Below are positions 1-8,621 of a stretch of DNA of 64,000 nucleotides, in pieces. The notes under the pieces are model-generated. The model was given only the letters and a program-made list of their open reading frames with translations, did no database searches and had not been told where the DNA came from. This DNA comes from Fibrobacter sp. UWH4. GTDB taxonomy: Bacteria; Fibrobacterota; Fibrobacteria; Fibrobacterales; Fibrobacteraceae. Each line of letters opens with the position of its first letter. Position 1 is the first letter of the stretch. Position numbers and translations under genes: made by a program. The stretch covers positions 372,001-436,000 of the forward strand of contig NZ_FRAY01000002.1 in the NCBI RefSeq assembly GCF_900142475.1, given 5' to 3'.

Positions 1-2
1 AC

Positions 3-1238
3 GAGGAAGTCTCGTGGAAGGGCCAGACCGACATCGCCGAATTCTACAAGCGTAGCGGACACTACCCCGCCATTGGCGGCTTCGATATGCTGTTTGCGGC
101 AGGCGGCCACCATGAAGAAGGCTGGTTCAAGGGCTACACCGAAAACAACTTGCTCATGACCGAAGACTTGTGGAACATGGGCGGCATTCCGACTTATACT
201 TGGCACTGGAAGGTCGGCGAAGACACCGTATTCTACACGCAGGGCACTCCCGCAGGCTTTAACAACCCCGGCTGCACCGAAGGCGTTATGGGCACTTCGA
301 ACACAAATACCTGCTTTAACTACACCAAGGCTTTCAAGGGCGAACAATGCCAGGAACTTGATGAAACCTCACAGGAATACAAGGACATTGTCGCCGACGT
401 GGACATTGTCTCGGGCTACTTCAAGCAGCTGCAAGACAAGGGAATCGCCGTCGTATGGCGCCCCTTGCACGAAGCAAGCGGTGGCTGGTTCTGGTGGGGT
501 ACTGCAAGCCCCGAATGCTATGTGCAGCTGTACCGCCTGGTATTCGATCGCATGGTCAAGACAAACAAGCTCACCAACCTGATTTGGGTCTGGAACATCA
601 ATACCGACCCGAAATTTGGTTACGACTACAGCGCTCTGAATGCAGCATGGTACCCTGGCGATGAATACGTGGACATTGTCGCTGTTGACATTTACGACCC
701 GCTGAATGACCACAATTCTGCAGCCAATTACTACAACAAGATTGTGAGCGACGTGGGCACAAGCAAGATGATTGCCTTGAGCGAAAACGGAGCCATTCCG
801 GATATTGACAGCATTGCCGAAGACAAGGCCTATTGGAGCTACTGGATGACCTGGAGCCAGACCTGGAGCGGAAATTTCTTGGAAAAGACTCCGACAGACA
901 TGTGGAAACGCAACTTGGATGACGAACGCATTATCGCCCTCGACGACATGCCCGGTTGGGACAATGTGAAGGCCGACATCAGGATGGCTCGCCGTATAGG
1001 ATCCAACAACCTGGCCGTCAATATGCAGGGCAACCAAGTTACCGTATCGCTTGCTCATGCCGGAGCAGCAAGCATTGCCCTGTTCGACTTGCTCGGCCAT
1101 AAAGTCGCAAGCCTCGCCCAAGGAAACCTGCCTGCAGGAACCACTGCATTCAATCTTGACGGTATCGCCAGCGGCCATTACATTGTGCGCGTCAAAGTCG
1201 GCAGCACCAGCCTCGCAAAAAAAATTTCACTAAAATAA
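3..1238 (+). CDS. GH26 endo-beta-1,4-mannanase, secreted (5' end outside window)
   Basis: The reading frame is already open at the window edge, so the N-terminus and signal peptide are missing. The fragment matches glycoside hydrolase family 26, which cleaves beta-1,4-mannan by a retaining mechanism. The acid/base region reads RPLHEASGGWFWWG, with the Glu codon at 471-473. The nucleophile region reads ALSENGA, with the Glu codon at 783-785. The last roughly 70 residues form a small beta-rich domain (LFDLLGHKVASL ... HYIVRVKVG ... KKISLK) like type IX-secretion C-terminal sorting domains; similar tails occur on four other secreted proteins here. A strong terminator follows and the next gene is a GH5 endoglucanase, so this is a plant-wall-degradation locus. 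Family call is firm; exact substrate (mannan, gluco- or galactomannan) is inferred. Confidence 0.9.
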   Translation, partial: EEVSWKGQTDIAEFYKRSGHYPAIGGFDMLFAAGGHHEEGWFKGYTENNLLMTEDLWNMGGIPTYTWHWKVGEDTVFYTQGTPAGFNNPGCTEGVMGTSNTNTCFNYTKAFKGEQCQELDETSQEYKDIVADVDIVSGYFKQLQDKGIAVVWRPLHEASGGWFWWGTASPECYVQLYRLVFDRMVKTNKLTNLIWVWNINTDPKFGYDYSALNAAWYPGDEYVDIVAVDIYDPLNDHNSAANYYNKIVSDVGTSKMIALSENGAIPDIDSIAEDKAYWSYWMTWSQTWSGNFLEKTPTDMWKRNLDDERIIALDDMPGWDNVKADIRMARRIGSNNLAVNMQGNQVTVSLAHAGAASIALFDLLGHKVASLAQGNLPAGTTAFNLDGIASGHYIVRVKVGSTSLAKKISLK

Positions 1239-1280
1239 TCAACACCGAAAATAGACAACACCATATTTCTAGTCAGGAAA

Positions 1281-1314
1281 GCCGATTTTGAGCAAAAATC
1301 GGCATTTTTCTTTT
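1281..1314 (+). terminator. Rho-independent terminator of the GH26 gene
   Basis: GCCGATTTT pairs with AAAAATCGGC across a short loop and is followed by ATTTTTCTTTT. It lies about 40 nt after the mannanase stop codon. Confidence 0.85.
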
Positions 1315-1367
1315 GTTAAAGGCTTTCACAAATATTAAGCGACCTTGCGGCAAAATTATTCCCGTTT

Positions 1368-1605
1368 TTACATACTTTTCATATAAAAAAGAGTCTTCAG
1401 TATGTAAAGAACCTCTTCTTTTTTTTATTGTTACATACTTTTTTCATTTTCAAGCAACTTAGTATGTAATTTTTTTCAAAAAAGAGGGGAAAACGGCAAA
1501 AAATCCCCCAAGAAACTTTCTACAAGTACCAAAGTCTCTTATTTTTGCACGGAAAAATCTGTTTTTTACATACTAACCGCACTGTTTTTAGCATTTAGTA
1601 TGTAA
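1368..1605. promoter_or_regulatory. Array of six phased inverted 9-mers TTACATACT/AGTATGTAA
   Basis: Perfect copies lie at 1368-1376, 1399-1407, 1431-1439, 1461-1469, 1566-1574 and 1597-1605, strictly alternating in orientation. Centre-to-centre distances are 31, 32, 30, 105 and 31 bp, close to 3, 3, 3, 10 and 3 turns of B-DNA. The sequence between motifs is not conserved, which argues for protein-binding half-sites rather than a duplicated element. The likely target is the downstream GH5 gene; the binding protein is unknown. Confidence 0.6.
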
Positions 1606-1809
1606 CGATGTCCGGCAAAGCACAAAATACAGCCTAATTAGGCATGTAAAGCCGTTCATATTCCTCTTTTAAAGTCCCTGTTGAGAATTCTACACCGCAA
1701 AAAACATACAGACGCATATTTTTTGTTTAAAACGGCCTTGCAAAATCTAATTTCAGATAGAACTACAACGGGGCAAGTTATGCCCACATATACCATATAA
1801 GGAGTCAAA

Positions 1810-3912
1810 ATGTTTGGTATCGGAAAGTTTGGTATCGCGGTCGGCGCGCTCTCGCTCGCAAGCACCGCTGCGTTCGCCCTCCCCAAGGCGACCGAGATTT
1901 ACCCCGACATGGGTCTCGGCTACAACATCGGCAACACGATGGAAGTCCCGGGGAACCCGACTGGATGGGGCAACTCTTTCCCTGACGCCGCCTACGTGAA
2001 GGCAATCAAGGACGCAGGATTCAACACCGTGCGTATTCCCTGCGCCTGGAACAGCCACGCCTCTAACGGCACCATTAACGCCGGCTGGCTCGACTCCGTA
2101 AAGACCGTCGTCGATCTCGTCATCAACAACGGCATGTACGCCATCTTGAACAGCCACTGGGACGAAGGTTGGCTCGAAGACGAAGTCTTTAGCGGCGGAC
2201 ACATCGACCGCAACGGAAATCAGGCCACAACCGACTCGTCCAAGGTTCGCGCCCTGCAAGAAGGCTACTGGAAGCAAATTGCAGACTACTTCAAAACCTA
2301 CGACGAACATCTGATTTTCGCATCCGCCAATGAACCTGGCGTGAACGATCACCGTGGTGGTTCCGCTGCAGATGGATACACCGACAACGGCCAGCTGGCT
2401 TTCAATGAAGACCGCATGACCATCTTAAAGCGCCTCCACGAAGCATGCCTGCGCGCCGTACGCACTTCCGGCGGCAACAACGCCACCCGTATCGTGGTCG
2501 TGCAGGCCCCGCGTACCGAAATTGACAAGGTCCCGCTCCTTTCCGCGCAATACCCGACAGATCCGGCAGGCGAAGGCTACACCATGGCCGAAATCCACTT
2601 CTACCCGTACCAGTTCTCGCTCATGACCAGCGGCGACGAAAGCTGGGGCAAGATGTTCTACTACTGGGAAGACCAGACTCCGGGTAACGACGCAGCACAT
2701 ACCTGCTCTGGCTCCTCTCTCGGATCCAAGAGCTCTATCGACCAGCTGTTCAGCGGCCTCAAGAGCACTTTCTACGACAAGGGCATTCCGGTCGTGATCG
2801 GTGAAATGGGCGCCGTCAAGCGTTTCTCGCTCACAGGAGACAACCTGAAGGCTCACTTGAAGGCTCGTGCCGCCTGGTACGGCTACACAGTTGCAGCCGC
2901 CAAGAAGAACGGTCTCGTTCCTTGCGTATGGGACACCGGTGACGAAGGCGATGGTAACATGACCATTATCCGCCGCCAGGTGAACAAATTCGGCGGCAAC
3001 GTGGGTGACATTACCGACGTCGAAACTTTGAACGCCATGCGTGAAGCATTCGGCCAGGCAGCTCTTCCGGGCGGTTCCATTGATTCTCTCGTCAACCAAA
3101 ACCCCGACATTCCCGAAGGTTCCGGCAAGGGCGTGCAGGTGACTTACCAGACAGTAACTTCCGACTCCAGCGAAGTGGGTACACTGCGCATCAACCTTGC
3201 TAGTGGCAAAAACGACCTTTCCAAGTACGTTGGCATCGAAATTCGTCTGAAGGGTTCCGTCACTTCTGCAGGCCCGTGCACCAACGCAGCAAAGGATTGC
3301 GGTGAATACGGCTGGACCTCCATGGACCTCTTCATGATGACTGGTAGCAGCTGGGCATGGTTCGACGCTCCCGTACTGCAGCAGGCCGACCAAGAACTCA
3401 ATGCGTCCAAGTTCCAGACTTTCCAGGTCAAGTGGGATGACTTCCGTACCACTCCCACAGGCCTCAACTCGGTGAACGCCATCGGCTTGAACCTTTACGG
3501 CACGCAGGTCACCGGCACCATCACCTTCGACTACATCAAGGGCATCAAGGCCGACGGCTCCACCGAAATCATCGACGATTTTGACAAGAAACCGCAACTC
3601 GAAGGCATCGCCTCTGCCAAGATTGTCGCGCTCAGTGGAACGGATGCCATCAAGCCCGCAGCAGTCGCCGCAACGTCCAAGATGTTCGTGAACGTTCAGT
3701 ACGGCTCCGTTATGGCTCAGTTTAACGCCGCAGCAACCGCTCCGGCCAAGGCTATGCTCTTGAACAGCATGGGCCAGGTGATTGCACAGCAGAATTTCAC
3801 CGCAAGCAAGGGCATGAACACAGTTGAACTTTCGAGCGACTACCGCGGTCCGGCCGTACTCATGGTCAAGCAGGGCAGCCAGCGTTACATGCAGAAGGTG
3901 ATTCTGAAGTAA
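1810..3912 (+). CDS. Secreted GH5 endoglucanase (cellulase) with C-terminal binding-type and sorting domains
   Basis: The start is set by AAGGAG a few bases before ATG and by a signal peptide ending near residue 23 (LASTAAFA). Residues about 30-400 form a GH5 catalytic barrel: GYNIGNTMEVPG, then TVRIPCAWNSHA, acid/base Glu175 in SANEPG, and nucleophile Glu332 in VVIGEMGA. This pattern resembles the endoglucanase-type GH5 subfamilies. Residues about 430-610 form a beta-sandwich-like region rich in aromatic and polar residues, possibly a carbohydrate-binding or accessory module, ending in IIDDFDKKP. The last 70 residues (LLNSMGQVIAQQ ... YMQKVILK) are a sorting-type C-terminal domain. Retaining hydrolysis of beta-1,4-glucan outside the cell is expected from the family. 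The gene stands alone between a terminator and a large upstream regulatory region. Confidence 0.9.
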   Translation: MFGIGKFGIAVGALSLASTAAFALPKATEIYPDMGLGYNIGNTMEVPGNPTGWGNSFPDAAYVKAIKDAGFNTVRIPCAWNSHASNGTINAGWLDSVKTVVDLVINNGMYAILNSHWDEGWLEDEVFSGGHIDRNGNQATTDSSKVRALQEGYWKQIADYFKTYDEHLIFASANEPGVNDHRGGSAADGYTDNGQLAFNEDRMTILKRLHEACLRAVRTSGGNNATRIVVVQAPRTEIDKVPLLSAQYPTDPAGEGYTMAEIHFYPYQFSLMTSGDESWGKMFYYWEDQTPGNDAAHTCSGSSLGSKSSIDQLFSGLKSTFYDKGIPVVIGEMGAVKRFSLTGDNLKAHLKARAAWYGYTVAAAKKNGLVPCVWDTGDEGDGNMTIIRRQVNKFGGNVGDITDVETLNAMREAFGQAALPGGSIDSLVNQNPDIPEGSGKGVQVTYQTVTSDSSEVGTLRINLASGKNDLSKYVGIEIRLKGSVTSAGPCTNAAKDCGEYGWTSMDLFMMTGSSWAWFDAPVLQQADQELNASKFQTFQVKWDDFRTTPTGLNSVNAIGLNLYGTQVTGTITFDYIKGIKADGSTEIIDDFDKKPQLEGIASAKIVALSGTDAIKPAAVAATSKMFVNVQYGSVMAQFNAAATAPAKAMLLNSMGQVIAQQNFTASKGMNTVELSSDYRGPAVLMVKQGSQRYMQKVILK

Positions 3913-3976
3913 GTTTCGTGTGGAGTCCCGGCAGGTTGGAGTGTCTTTGCCGGGATTGCTTGGAAAAAAGCAAAAG

Positions 3977-4009
3977 GAATCTGGTCTGAACGACCGGATT
4001 CTTTTTTTT
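3977..4009 (+). terminator. Terminator of the GH5 gene
   Basis: GAATCTGGTC and GACCGGATTC form a 10-bp stem (one G-T pair) around TGAAC, followed by eight T. Confidence 0.88.
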
Positions 4010-4051
4010 CGCCATCCTTGCAGGATTCCAGGACGGTGTTTCGTAGAAATG

Positions 4052-7000
4052 TTACAGCACCGAAGCGGAATCCAACGCAAAGATTTCGCCTAATTGCTTA
4101 TCATCCATGTCGGCAAGCCAGGTTTCACCGGCGTTCACCGTCATCTCGACGACGGCCTTTTTGGCTTCGAGCAGCGCGTCGATTTTTTCTTCAAAAGTAC
4201 CCTTGGTAATAAAGCGGTGTACCTGCACATTCCTGGTCTGCCCAATACGGAACGCACGGTCCGTCGCCTGCGCTTCGATAGCGGGATTCCACCACAAGTC
4301 ATAGTGAATCACCTGCGAAGCGGCGGTCAAGTTAAGACCGGTTCCTGCCGCCTTGAGCGAAAGGATAAGCACCTTGTCTTCGGGATCTTCCTGGAACCGA
4401 CGCACCATTTCGTTGCGTTGATTCTGTGTACAGCCGCCGTGGTAAAAATCCGCCTTGATTTGCAATTCGCGTTCAAGCGTTTCTTGCAGTAGCTCGCCCA
4501 TTTCGCGGAACTGCGTAAAGATGATAGCCTTTTCGCCCTGTTCCTGAATAGAACGCAGCAAGTCGAGAAGCATCCCCAATTTTCCGGAATCTTCGACCTT
4601 CGCCTCCCCCGCCTTCAAGTAGGTACGCGGGTGGTTGCAAATTTGCTTGAGCGCAAGAATCATCTGGAGAATAAGTCCCTTGCGCTTGAAAAGGTTGCTC
4701 GCGCCAGCAGGAGCCGCAGAAGCAGGCGCGGCATCCGCGCCATCGGCAACCGCGAGCACATCCGCACCGATATCCATTGACGGACCTTCTTCAAGCAGTT
4801 GCAATTCTTCCATAAACTTGTCGAGGATCTTCTTGTACAGCGCCGCCTGCGACCGCGTCAGTTCCGCATACTCGTTCTGCTGAATCTTGTCGGGCAAGTC
4901 ACTGATAATCGTCTTGTCCGTCTTCATACGGCGAAGCATAAAGGGAGCGGTTATCTTCTTGAACTTTTCAGCGACCGCCTGGTTTGCATTCTTCTGGATA
5001 GGCGTTTCGTACTTGTCGCGGAATTCCAGCGCCGATGGCAAAAAGCCACGGTTGCAGAAATCCATAATCGTCCAGAATTCCATCAGACGATTTTCGACTG
5101 GGGTTCCGCTCATGGCAATCTTCATCGGAGCTTTGAGTGCGCGAATCTTGCGACTCTGTTCGCTGTCGGCATTCTTGATATTCTGCGCTTCGTCGATTAC
5201 GATCACGCGCCAATTCAGCTTTTCAAGTTTCTTGAAATCGAGGCGACACGTCGAATAGGTCGTAATCAGCAAGTCTGCATTGAATTTTTCCAGCTTGCGG
5301 CCCGCCCCATGGTAAGTAAACACCTTGAGTTCGGGCGCAAACTTTTTCACTTCCATCTGCCAATTGCACAAAAGTCCCGCCGGCACCACCACGAGAGCAC
5401 GCCCTTCGGCAAGGCGACCTTCCTGTTTCAGCTTCAAGAGGAAAGCGATTACCTGGAGCGTCTTTCCAAGGCCCATGTCGTCTGCCAAGATGCACCCGAA
5501 ACCCATCTGCAAGTTCTTGTACATCCACGAATAACCGCGCATCTGGTAAGGGCGAAGCGTCGCGTTCAGGTTCTCCGGTAAATTCGTCTCGGTTTCCCCG
5601 CGCCACACATCCAGCTGCTGCTTTAGCCCGTCAGTCATATCGACAGGGATGTCGTCGCATTGCCCCGTCAGGCAAGCCTGCAGAAGTTTCGCCGTCGAGG
5701 GAATAAAATCCTCGGAAGCATCATCCACATCGGAGTCCGCAGCAGAATCAGTGGCGCCGTCAGCATCCGCAGCCTCACCCGCAGAATCCGCGTCATCAAC
5801 AGCGCCATCGGCAACAATCGCACCTCCGGCCTTTTTCTTTTCGCGTTCGTCGATACGCTGCTGTAAAAGCGCAAGATCGTCCGCCGTATATTCTATGTAG
5901 CGGTCCTTGTACTTGAGGAGCCCTTCGGCATCCTTGGCAAGCCGCATGAATTCCTCGGCGGGAATTTTTTCGTCGCCCAGAGCCACTTCCCAGTCAAAGT
6001 CCAGCAGGTCACCCGCGGTGAACGCCCCGATACCAAGGCTTCCCTTGAGCTTCATCTGCGTCTTGGGGCGTGCAATTTCCTTGAGGGAACGCGGCATCTC
6101 GGTCACGATGCCGAACACCTCGAATTTCTTGATGGAATAAGTGACAAATTCCTTGAGTTCCGCGCCCTTCATCACGATCGGTTCTACCGCATGAACTTCC
6201 AAGTATTGCTTCATCGGCTTGAACGTTTCCGAGACGCAGTTGAGCACGTTCATCAGCGACAGAAGCCGCGGATCGCTATTTTCAAAGAGGGCCTTGAGAG
6301 GTTCGCGACCGACCGACGATTCCACGAAAACATCCAGGGCAATTTCCTTGCCAAGTTCCGAGCAGCGGAAAATAATCTTGTGGTTGAATTCCAGCGAATT
6401 GTAGACGGAGAACCACGCCTGAATCTTCGACGGAATCTTGAGCCCGTTTGACGCCAGTTTTCCCGACTTGCAGTCAAAGAAAAATCCGAGCAGGTTTTCG
6501 TGGGTTCCCTTCTTGTAACTCTGCGCCGTACGCGCAAAACGGAGCAGCTTGCCGATAAAAATCGAGAGGATATGTTCGGCGGCTCCGTCCAGGTCTTCGC
6601 GCAGCAAGTCACGCACTGTAAAAGCGAAATCGTCGGGAACACCCTTTTCAAGTTCTGCCACCACCGCAAGCACATCAGGAAGCATCTCCGCCGGGAGCCA
6701 GCGCACCTGCGCCGTCACGCCGTTCAGCCAGAACACCTGCGGGTAAATCGCACCGCAGCGCACCAGGTAATACGCCACCATCAGGAGCTGATGCACAAAA
6801 CGTACCGTCACATGGTTATGCCACACGCAATCCTGGTTCAGGCGGCAAAGCGCTCCCATAATATTTTCAACGGAAAGCCCCTCGGCCACCACGCGCTCGT
6901 CTTCAAGCTGGCTGAATGTCCACTGCCATCCGCGAGCATGCACCACCTGCAGGCGTTCCCGTTCCATCAAGAAAGTGTGCGCATGGTAGATTCCAAAATC

Positions 7001-7762
7001 CTGTGCAAACTGTTCAAACTTTTCAAAATGGTTGTAGAACAGGCGGCAACGTTCCAGTTCGTCAACAAAACTCTTCTTGAAATTGCCTGCGGGGCAAAAA
7101 TCCGGACAATTCGACAACATCGCCGGAAGCACATGGGAATAATCGCGCCACTCGTTAAAATTGAACTTGGGTACGCGCGGCATCTCTGTACGGTCGTTTA
7201 CCGGCAAAATCCGCACCAGAGTCGATTCGCTCGGCACATCCGATTCCACCGGTTCCGGCTTATAGTCCTTGAGGTAAGCGATATCGATTCCGTGAATCCT
7301 GAAAAGCACAAACGGGTCCGAAGAAATCATTTCACCCAGTTTCAGGAACACCGATATCACGTAACGGCAAGGAAGCGGATCCTTGCAGTCACAGTTCATG
7401 TTCACGTGGTCGCAGGTTTCGAACAGGGAAAGCCCGCACTTCGACAGGAGCAACTCAATCGAGGGATTCATCGCCTCGTTTGAAAGAGCCGTGAGCTCCA
7501 CCGGCTGCTGCTTCAGAAGCCCCACAAAGACATTGGCCCGTTCCTTGTCAAATTTCGGGAAAACGAGGTAAACATTGTGCGAACCGCCATTCGGCCCCTT
7601 CACCTCGGCCATGACGCGGTTGTCGGACACCGTAAAGGGCTGGACCTGCCCACGCCCCACATACTTGAAAGCCAGGTCAATATCGCGGGCGGACGCACCC
7701 GAAAGCAAGTGGTCTAGCCACTTCTTACTCCACCAAGTACTTCCGTATACACCATATTCCAT
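4052..7762 (-). CDS. SWIM zinc-finger / SNF2-family DEAD-like helicase
   Basis: A 1236-residue protein. The N-terminus (YGSTWWSKKWLDHLL) and a Cys/His cluster CDHVNMNCDCKDPLPC are typical of bacterial SWIM-domain proteins. The C-terminal half is a full SNF2 ATPase: motif I DDMGLGKTLQ, motif II DEAQNIKN, SGTPVENR, then the second RecA lobe with IIFTQFREMGELL, AAGTGLNLTAASQ and ATDRAFRIGQT. Such proteins are ATP-driven DNA translocases thought to act on transcription or repair complexes; the substrate here is unknown. Two low-complexity Ala/Asp-rich stretches (about residues 644-690 and 990-1020) interrupt it, the second inside the helicase core. The ATG follows a TATATTTG promoter element by only 7 nt with no spaced Shine-Dalgarno sequence. 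Confidence 0.9.
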   Translation of the reverse strand: MEYGVYGSTWWSKKWLDHLLSGASARDIDLAFKYVGRGQVQPFTVSDNRVMAEVKGPNGGSHNVYLVFPKFDKERANVFVGLLKQQPVELTALSNEAMNPSIELLLSKCGLSLFETCDHVNMNCDCKDPLPCRYVISVFLKLGEMISSDPFVLFRIHGIDIAYLKDYKPEPVESDVPSESTLVRILPVNDRTEMPRVPKFNFNEWRDYSHVLPAMLSNCPDFCPAGNFKKSFVDELERCRLFYNHFEKFEQFAQDFGIYHAHTFLMERERLQVVHARGWQWTFSQLEDERVVAEGLSVENIMGALCRLNQDCVWHNHVTVRFVHQLLMVAYYLVRCGAIYPQVFWLNGVTAQVRWLPAEMLPDVLAVVAELEKGVPDDFAFTVRDLLREDLDGAAEHILSIFIGKLLRFARTAQSYKKGTHENLLGFFFDCKSGKLASNGLKIPSKIQAWFSVYNSLEFNHKIIFRCSELGKEIALDVFVESSVGREPLKALFENSDPRLLSLMNVLNCVSETFKPMKQYLEVHAVEPIVMKGAELKEFVTYSIKKFEVFGIVTEMPRSLKEIARPKTQMKLKGSLGIGAFTAGDLLDFDWEVALGDEKIPAEEFMRLAKDAEGLLKYKDRYIEYTADDLALLQQRIDEREKKKAGGAIVADGAVDDADSAGEAADADGATDSAADSDVDDASEDFIPSTAKLLQACLTGQCDDIPVDMTDGLKQQLDVWRGETETNLPENLNATLRPYQMRGYSWMYKNLQMGFGCILADDMGLGKTLQVIAFLLKLKQEGRLAEGRALVVVPAGLLCNWQMEVKKFAPELKVFTYHGAGRKLEKFNADLLITTYSTCRLDFKKLEKLNWRVIVIDEAQNIKNADSEQSRKIRALKAPMKIAMSGTPVENRLMEFWTIMDFCNRGFLPSALEFRDKYETPIQKNANQAVAEKFKKITAPFMLRRMKTDKTIISDLPDKIQQNEYAELTRSQAALYKKILDKFMEELQLLEEGPSMDIGADVLAVADGADAAPASAAPAGASNLFKRKGLILQMILALKQICNHPRTYLKAGEAKVEDSGKLGMLLDLLRSIQEQGEKAIIFTQFREMGELLQETLERELQIKADFYHGGCTQNQRNEMVRRFQEDPEDKVLILSLKAAGTGLNLTAASQVIHYDLWWNPAIEAQATDRAFRIGQTRNVQVHRFITKGTFEEKIDALLEAKKAVVEMTVNAGETWLADMDDKQLGEIFALDSASVL

Positions 7763-7769
7763 AGCCCCC

Positions 7770-7813
7770 CAAATATAGTAATTTTTTGTATTAAAATTTG
7801 CTCATTTGAGCAA
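7770..7813 (-). promoter_or_regulatory. Promoter of the SNF2 helicase with overlapping palindrome
   Basis: On the minus strand TATATTTG (7777 to 7770) lies 7 nt before the ATG. About 20 bp further upstream, where a -33 box is expected, sits the 16-bp palindrome TTGCTCATTTGAGCAA (7798-7813). The arrangement suggests a repressor or activator site over the promoter. Confidence 0.45.
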
Positions 7814-7865
7814 TAAAACTACAAACGGCAGCGACCGCCGCTTACAGATCCCAGACTAGGGACCA

Positions 7866-8417
7866 TCAGGTAAAATCCCTGAAAAACTCCGGGCGGTGAA
7901 AATCGGGTTTCTCGGTTTCAATCTCGAATGCGCTCAGGTAGTGCGGCGTTTTCGCCTTGTCGGCGCACTTGTACAGGTTTCCCCTGAGTTGGACTCCGTT
8001 GAAACTTTGGATGCCAAGGATGCTCGCCGGAATCTGCACCGTCATTCCCCAGCACACCAGGTTGCCTGCCACGCTGGCAAGTTGCTTGGTCCGAATCACC
8101 TTGTCGATTTCCGACTGCGGAAGCGCCGTGCGGTTATTGCGGTCGGGGCCACGGGCCGCCAAAAGGTAGCCACGGCTAGTCGTTTCGAAGTTGAAGTACT
8201 CACCGGGATTCACTGGACTCTGTAGGAAAATTTCGACGCAGGAATCTTCCCAACTGCGGCCGTTGTCGCCATCGACTTCGGCACGGAAGCAGTCCGAAGG
8301 TTCTTCCACCGTAAAGTGGATCGTGAAATAATCCGCGGAAAGTTCCGCCTCGGCAAGCACGGTCGGGAGAGCGATTCCCTGATTCTGGGGCCAGTTCATA
8401 TTCGGTTTCAAGAGCAT
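7866..8417 (-). CDS. CBM9-like domain protein
   Basis: A single-domain, 183-residue protein without signal peptide. It has the beta-sandwich signature of the CBM9-like family: FTVEEPSDCFRAEV, then WEDSCVEIFLQSP, FNFETTSRGYLL, and near the end NLYKCADKAKTPHYLSA and PDFHRPEFF. Members often accompany carbohydrate-active proteins, but the role of stand-alone cytoplasmic versions is not established. It is divergent from spoVG, and the three 11-bp sites at 8436-8467 lie directly in front of its start, so the two genes may share regulation. Confidence 0.75.
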   Translation of the reverse strand: MLLKPNMNWPQNQGIALPTVLAEAELSADYFTIHFTVEEPSDCFRAEVDGDNGRSWEDSCVEIFLQSPVNPGEYFNFETTSRGYLLAARGPDRNNRTALPQSEIDKVIRTKQLASVAGNLVCWGMTVQIPASILGIQSFNGVQLRGNLYKCADKAKTPHYLSAFEIETEKPDFHRPEFFRDFT

Positions 8418-8435
8418 GTGTTAATAATAGTAAAC

Positions 8436-8467
8436 TGATTAATCAGTGATTAATCGGTGATTAATCA
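8436..8467. promoter_or_regulatory. Three tandem 11-bp sites (TGATTAATCA-type)
   Basis: Near-identical palindromic decamers start at 8436, 8447 and 8458 (TGATTAATCA, TGATTAATCG, TGATTAATCA), each separated by G. The exact 11-bp period puts them on one face of the helix. They lie about 65-100 bp upstream of the sigma-54 -24 element, a normal place for an enhancer-binding protein, and also just upstream of the divergent CBM9-like gene. Confidence 0.6.
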
Positions 8468-8531
8468 CCTCGGCAGATTCGTCTTTTTTTGAAATTGTCG
8501 TTTTTTCGTTTAATTTCGCCATTTTTTCAAA

Positions 8532-8548
8532 TTGGCACGGTTCTTGCA
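8532..8548 (+). promoter_or_regulatory. Sigma-54 (-24/-12) promoter for spoVG
   Basis: TTGGCACGGTTCTTGCA matches the sigma-54 consensus TTGGCACG-N4-TTGCA; the invariant GG (8534-8535) and GC (8546-8547) are 12 bp apart as required. It lies 74 bp before the spoVG start, leaving a leader of about 60 nt with AGGAGG near its end. Confidence 0.8.
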
Positions 8549-8621
8549 AATAGGGTTCCGACAACGGCACGGGCAATTCGTTACGTTGCCAGCAAATTCA
8601 CACATAAACTAGGAGGCCTAT

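Larger units (their letters stand above)
1239..1809. other. 570-bp gene-free region between two glycoside hydrolase genes
   Basis: No credible coding frame was seen. The stretch is AT-rich. It holds the mannanase terminator, an array of six 9-bp inverted motifs (1368-1605), a degenerate seventh copy at 1641-1649 (GGCATGTAA), and the GH5 ribosome binding site (AAGGAG just before 1810). Confidence 0.7.

Noticed and set aside
1368-1605. CRISPR array or miniature transposon for the six 9-mers
   Set aside because: Units are too short and alternate in orientation, which excludes CRISPR. The interiors of the three 40-bp units are unrelated, which argues against copies of one element.
2425-4080. 551-codon minus-strand frame opposite the GH5 gene
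   Set aside because: Shadow of the cellulase; Cys/His-rich composition with no coherent domain and no ribosome-binding site.
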